Of a stretch of 64,000 bases of DNA, positions 61,044 to 64,000 are shown piece after piece. The stretch lies in contig NZ_LBHV01000014.1 of assembly GCF_001005825.1 (NCBI RefSeq), positions 19,267 to 83,266 of the forward strand, written 5' to 3'. The stretch is from Rhizobium sp. LC145 (lineage in GTDB: Bacteria; Pseudomonadota; Alphaproteobacteria; Rhizobiales; Rhizobiaceae). The position numbers and the translations under genes were made by a program. Within the stretch, counting starts at the first letter, position 1; each line of letters begins with the position of its first letter. Below the pieces are notes generated by a model. That model was not told the origin of the DNA. It saw only the letters and a program-made list of their open reading frames with translations, and ran no database searches.

Positions 61044-61536
61044 ATATCGCCTATGCCTCGCTCGGCAAAATCCTGCCGGAGAAAGCTCTGGCGAAACTGT
61101 GTATCAAGCCAGAGGCCTTTATTACGATCTCTTTGGTCCGGATACCGCTGAACGGGCCATAGACCATGCGGTGATCTTCACCCTCGCCGGCGGCTATGAC
61201 CGGAGGAAGCGCGTCATCGTGACCGCGATGGTCGAACGACCGTCGTTCGCAGAGATAGAGGGATTGAAACCGGCCGGGCTCAGGTGATGCCAGCCTTCTA
61301 TGGGGCAGATTCATTAGTTTGATGAATTAGATCAATCTTGGATTCTTTTATAATGTCCAACCCGATCGCATACTGTCGTCTGCATGGCTAGCAGACTGAT
61401 TGCCGAGGGAGATCGTATTCGCGCCAGTTGAGCTCGCACTAACGCCAATGACAACCCCGGCGTTGATGATCTCGTTATTGCGTTCGATTTGTCCATGCCG
61501 AGGTGCAATCCTAATCCTGCTTCCGCTTCAGCGCCC
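61044..61536. other. Degenerate region with a 3' gene remnant
   Basis: From 61045 to about 61287 the plus strand has an open frame ending RRKRVIVTAMVERPSFAEIE and a stop, coherent in composition but without a start codon of its own (it runs through the copied TetR region). The rest to 61536 shows nothing gene-like. I do not recognise the remnant's family. Confidence 0.45.
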
Positions 61537-61725
61537 TCAGCAGCGCATAGAGTGCTCGTCGGTCTGCTTAGCCTGCTCGGTTGGTAAACCTAATCGCTTC
61601 CGATGTCCCGCAGCCCAAGCGATTGCATTCGACTCGAGGGCAAACTCGCACTCATCGAATTGCTTATCATCGTTGATTTGTACAACCCACTTCTCATCGC
61701 GCCTTATGATTTCGACGGAACGCAT
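61537..61725 (-). CDS. Small hypothetical protein (62 aa)
   Basis: GAGG lies seven bases before the ATG. The protein (MRSVEIIRRDEKWVVQINDD...) has tryptophans at W13 and W37 and an AWAAGHRKRLGLPT block. The pattern EKWVVQI...FALESNAIAWAAGHRKRLG recalls DUF2188-type small proteins, though loosely. An unrelated plus-strand frame overlaps it. It is isolated in the decayed zone. Confidence 0.5.
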   Translation of the reverse strand: MRSVEIIRRDEKWVVQINDDKQFDECEFALESNAIAWAAGHRKRLGLPTEQAKQTDEHSMRC

Positions 61726-61946
61726 TCGAACACCTCACATGCAATATTCGCGAGCGGTTCTCTCGTTGCGATCTTCTCGCAATTTTCGAGATACAGATGC
61801 GCGGACAATGACTGAAATCTATCACGAACTGGACTTCGACATACGCTTCGTCTTTTAGCGTACGTTTATGTCGGGCACACATCGAGCGGGAGTTCGCCGG
61901 TGCATTGGCGCGCAACTGAGATATACGGTGATTGCCTGTGGCTCGA

Positions 61947-62051
61947 TCACAGCTTCCGACTAAGCGCATGCAGTAGCGCCTCCGCCTCTGCATTCGAGCC
62001 TGCCGCGACCAGCCGGTGGACCGTGCGCGTCTCGACAAGGATAGAGAGCAT
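61947..62051 (-). CDS. Very small hypothetical protein (34 aa)
   Basis: A short frame MLSILVETRTVHRLVAAGSN and on to LHALSRKL. GAGGG sits six bases before the ATG. The composition is protein-like but there is no family resemblance; it may be a fragment. Confidence 0.3.
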   Translation of the reverse strand: MLSILVETRTVHRLVAAGSNAEAEALLHALSRKL

Positions 62052-62169
62052 ACGAGTCCCTCACAGAAATCACGAAGGCCCTCATTTGCCAGGATTGCGG
62101 CAAGAAAAACACCTAGCTGATAGCGGGTTATTTCCGGGCGGAGGGATAGGGACCGCCTTGAAATCGGCG

Positions 62170-62370
62170 TTAATTGGCTTGCGATAACGGGCGTAGAAGT
62201 GAGGAACCCATGACGTCGCAAAAGCTCCCGTCCGGCTGTTTTGTGAGCAACCAAGCTTCGCCCTTCCCATCGATGTAAAAGTAGCGCGCGCCGCGTTCGT
62301 CCGTCACGGCGATCACGTCGGCCGGGTTTCCATGTTCGTCAATGCAGGCGATTACAACCCTTGAACCCAT
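62170..62370 (-). CDS. Small hypothetical protein (66 aa)
   Basis: A frame beginning MGSRVVIACIDEHGNPADVI. It is beta-rich (DERGARYFYIDGKGEAWLLT) and has an even composition; no motif is recognised. A GGGGG run lies nearby, but the ribosome site is poor. It may be a small phage- or plasmid-derived gene. Confidence 0.4.
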   Translation of the reverse strand: MGSRVVIACIDEHGNPADVIAVTDERGARYFYIDGKGEAWLLTKQPDGSFCDVMGSSLLRPLSQAN

Positions 62371-62533
62371 ACGCGAACCCCCGCGCAGGGAGGATCATGT
62401 ATATGAAGGCGCGCCGTCAATTGCAAAATCTGACATCCCGCCGATGTTCGGAGGCTAGCCATAAGTACTAGCCCGCGAGCGGAACAATTTCCTATACCGG
62501 CTGTTGTGGCGGAACAGGAAGGCGGTCCCGCCA

Positions 62534-62713
62534 ATGACCCCATGCGCAGAATCGCACCACTGGCCCCCAGTGGACTATAAGATTATCAGAGCCGCCGTTC
62601 TTCGGATGACGTCGAACCCCATATTCGCAATCCCCGACGACACGTCTCAGAAATTCGTGGCCTTGCTCACCGCCCTGGAGCACGCGGAGAGGAAGGCGGC
62701 GGCACAGCGTTGA
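62534..62713 (+). CDS. Small hypothetical protein (59 aa)
   Basis: A frame from ATG 62534 (MTPCAESHHW), with AAGGCGG upstream. The C-terminal half is helical (DTSQKFVALLTALEHAERKAA). There is no recognisable family. It is opposite in strand to the neighbouring hypothetical at 62.7 kb. Confidence 0.35.
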   Translation: MTPCAESHHWPPVDYKIIRAAVLRMTSNPIFAIPDDTSQKFVALLTALEHAERKAAAQR

Positions 62714-62728
62714 CGGGCGGACGGGCAC

Positions 62729-63223
62729 CTATCGGGGTTGGGCGGGCTTTGCCTCGAAATCAATGAGAGGGAGTCCATGCGCTGAATCCATGTGCGCCCG
62801 ACTTAGCCATAGGCGCCAGCGCGGCATGCAGTACCCGCCGGGTACTGATTGAGTAAACGAATGACTGTTGAGATCGAAGTACGCGGAATCCTTCGCCTTG
62901 CCGCCCACCATTAGGAAATCACCGTCGCGTGAGACCAGAATGCCACCCCGCAAGGATCGTAACGACGATACTCCGTGGTCGTCGTCCACGTCGAGAATCC
63001 AGTCTTTACCGTAGTTCAGAGAAGGTAGGCCCGGCTCGTAATAGTCAACATATGGAAGCGTTTCTGTTTCCGAGGTCGAATGCAGGACCACACCATAGGA
63101 ATCCCCGCCGTCATTTCTATAGACGATTAGTAAGTCCGTGCCGCTCTGGTGGATAACTTTCACCAGTTCTCCGACTTCGGCGGAGCCGATATTAGCGAGG
63201 CGAAACCTTTTTAACACGGCCAT
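62729..63223 (-). CDS. Hypothetical protein (164 aa)
   Basis: Starts at MAVLKRFRLA with GGAG eight bases upstream; the frame continues to 63319 without support. It is mostly beta-rich with IYRNDGGDSYGVVLHS and YYEPGLPSLNYGKDWILDVDDD. No signal peptide or known domain is seen. It might be an anti-restriction or phage-type protein, but nothing shows this. Composition and codon use look like the chromosome average. Confidence 0.5.
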   Translation of the reverse strand: MAVLKRFRLANIGSAEVGELVKVIHQSGTDLLIVYRNDGGDSYGVVLHSTSETETLPYVDYYEPGLPSLNYGKDWILDVDDDHGVSSLRSLRGGILVSRDGDFLMVGGKAKDSAYFDLNSHSFTQSVPGGYCMPRWRLWLSRAHMDSAHGLPLIDFEAKPAQPR

Positions 63224-63630
63224 CTTTAAGTCTCCGCGATCTAACTTTGGGATCAATGCACTGCATGGGGAGTATATTGTCAAGGCAAGGTGGCCGGAGC
63301 AGGCGTTGACGTGTTGCAAACGTGGTGGGCGGAGCGTCGCAATAGCAAACAGGCCAATGTGCTATAGTAATGGCCGAAGAGGGTCAGTGCACGTTGGGCG
63401 GCCGCGAGAACCAAGCAGCCTACGAAAAACCACAATGCCATCGATTTGGAGATGAAGTAGCCATGCGTCCTCCATGTAGCTTTAGCTAAGGGAGTAGGCG
63501 AGTCGGACTCGACGCCCAGGCTCAGTTGGAGGCAAATAGGATGATGGCGGCAGGTCAATGAGTTGTAGTGCGCGCCGGTGAGTCAAAAGGAGTCTTTGCT
63601 ATCGGGCTTCTGCCTCAGAGTTCCCCGCTG
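63224..63630. other. Region with weak frames only
   Basis: About 400 bp. A minus frame at 63280-63480 has one hydrophobic stretch (ALWFFVGCLVLAAAQRALTL) but lacks a ribosome site. No RNA gene is visible. Confidence 0.35.
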
Positions 63631-63978
63631 TCAATCCTTTGCCGACCCCGGCTCCGCTATCTTGCGATTCTGCTTGGCAAGCATGCTGGCCGGCGTGATA
63701 TTGGCAGCGGCCGACATCAACTTGTTCTTCCAGCCCGCAACAACATCGCCTTCGCCGTCCATCATGGCCTCGTAGCCGATCTTCGCCACGAAGGCAGGAT
63801 CATCCTTTTTCACCTGGCCGAGCTTCGTATCCATCAGGTCGGCGCGCTCGAAGAATTCGGTGTCCGTCGCGCCGGGCATCAGGCAGGTAACCGTCACACC
63901 GGTATCCTTCAGCTCCTCGCGCAGTAGCCGCCAAGCAGATGCGAATATCCGAACAGGCCGGCGGGCGAATTGCCCCAA
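63631..63978 (-). pseudogene. C-terminal SDR fragment
   Basis: The frame encodes the C-terminal third of an SDR oxidoreductase: LREELKDTGVTVTCLMPGAT, DTEFFERADLMDTKLG and IGYEAMMDGEGDVVAGWKN. The preceding residues (RPVRIFASAW) do not match the family's Ser-Tyr-Lys region, and an in-frame stop lies at 63991-63993. It is therefore a truncated remnant. Confidence 0.6.
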
Positions 63979-64000
63979 AGCTTGGTGACCTTACTGCGGT

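Noticed and set aside
61694..62254. 186-residue minus frame near the small orphan genes
   Set aside because: Arginine- and serine-rich composition typical of a shadow frame; better small frames with ribosome sites overlap it.
63280..63558. Small membrane protein
   Set aside because: One hydrophobic stretch but no ribosome site or supporting context.
21000..64000. CRISPR arrays, tRNA or rRNA genes, insertion sequences
   Set aside because: I looked for regular spaced repeats, cloverleaf-like sequences and transposase motifs and found none.

Overview
This GC-rich window comes from an alphaproteobacterium, most likely a Rhizobiales/Rhizobiaceae member (Rhizobium/Agrobacterium/Ensifer-type). The basis is family content: Omp25/RopB-like porin, two IalB-like proteins, NfeD plus slipin, a DUF1636 protein behind a cobalamin riboswitch, and many NitT/TauT, MFS and DapA-type catabolic genes. 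This is inferred from families recognised by eye; no search was run.

Layout. 0-4.7 kb: housekeeping-type genes (DUF924 protein with an apparent frameshift, CPA2 antiporter with a small membrane partner, SDR with a divergent LysR regulator). 4.8-11.5 kb: surface genes, namely a 1566-aa Ig-repeat autotransporter, a small beta-barrel porin and an AraC regulator. 11.9-13.1 kb: gene remnants, including a 5'-truncated AbiEii toxin-like gene and an MFS-like tail. 13.0-21.0 kb: a minus-strand uptake and catabolism cluster (TetR regulator, sugar isomerase, epimerase, DapA-like aldolase, NitT/TauT ABC transporter, enolase-superfamily enzyme) with two copies of a 20-bp palindrome that look like the TetR operators.

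21.3-38.4 kb: an incomplete type III secretion (T3SS) locus. It holds an HrpF/HrpK-like translocator candidate with three 133-aa repeats, a 1046-aa LysM protein, an L,D-transpeptidase coupled to sctU, SctU, SctV, SctD, two small accessory proteins, a 53-aa needle/pilin-like protein in front of two hairpins, and, unusually, a Tad-pilus-type secretin set (CpaC-like secretin, CpaD-like lipoprotein, TadD/PilF-like TPR lipoprotein). SctU has APDG where the autocleavage motif NPTH is expected. SctR, S, T, J, K, L, N and Q are not in the window. This hybrid T3SS/Tad locus is the best candidate for an unusual system.

38.7-47.2 kb: MFS and DapA-like genes with a LacI regulator and a perfect palindromic operator, VapBC, and a cobalamin-type ABC transporter (BtuFCD-like plus DUF1636) under a cobalamin riboswitch. 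47.4-58.3 kb: a surface/virulence-like block with three AraC paralogues, a hypothetical gene coupled to a 1519-aa YadA-like trimeric autotransporter, two IalB-like proteins, a DUF4189 protein and a secreted hypothetical. 58.4-60.6 kb: slipin and NfeD. 60.6-64 kb: a decayed zone with small orphan genes, an SDR fragment, and a 414-bp, about 98% identical inverted copy of part of the TetR gene at 25.9 kb. That inverted pair brackets about 34 kb holding most of the T3SS genes and the trimeric adhesin.
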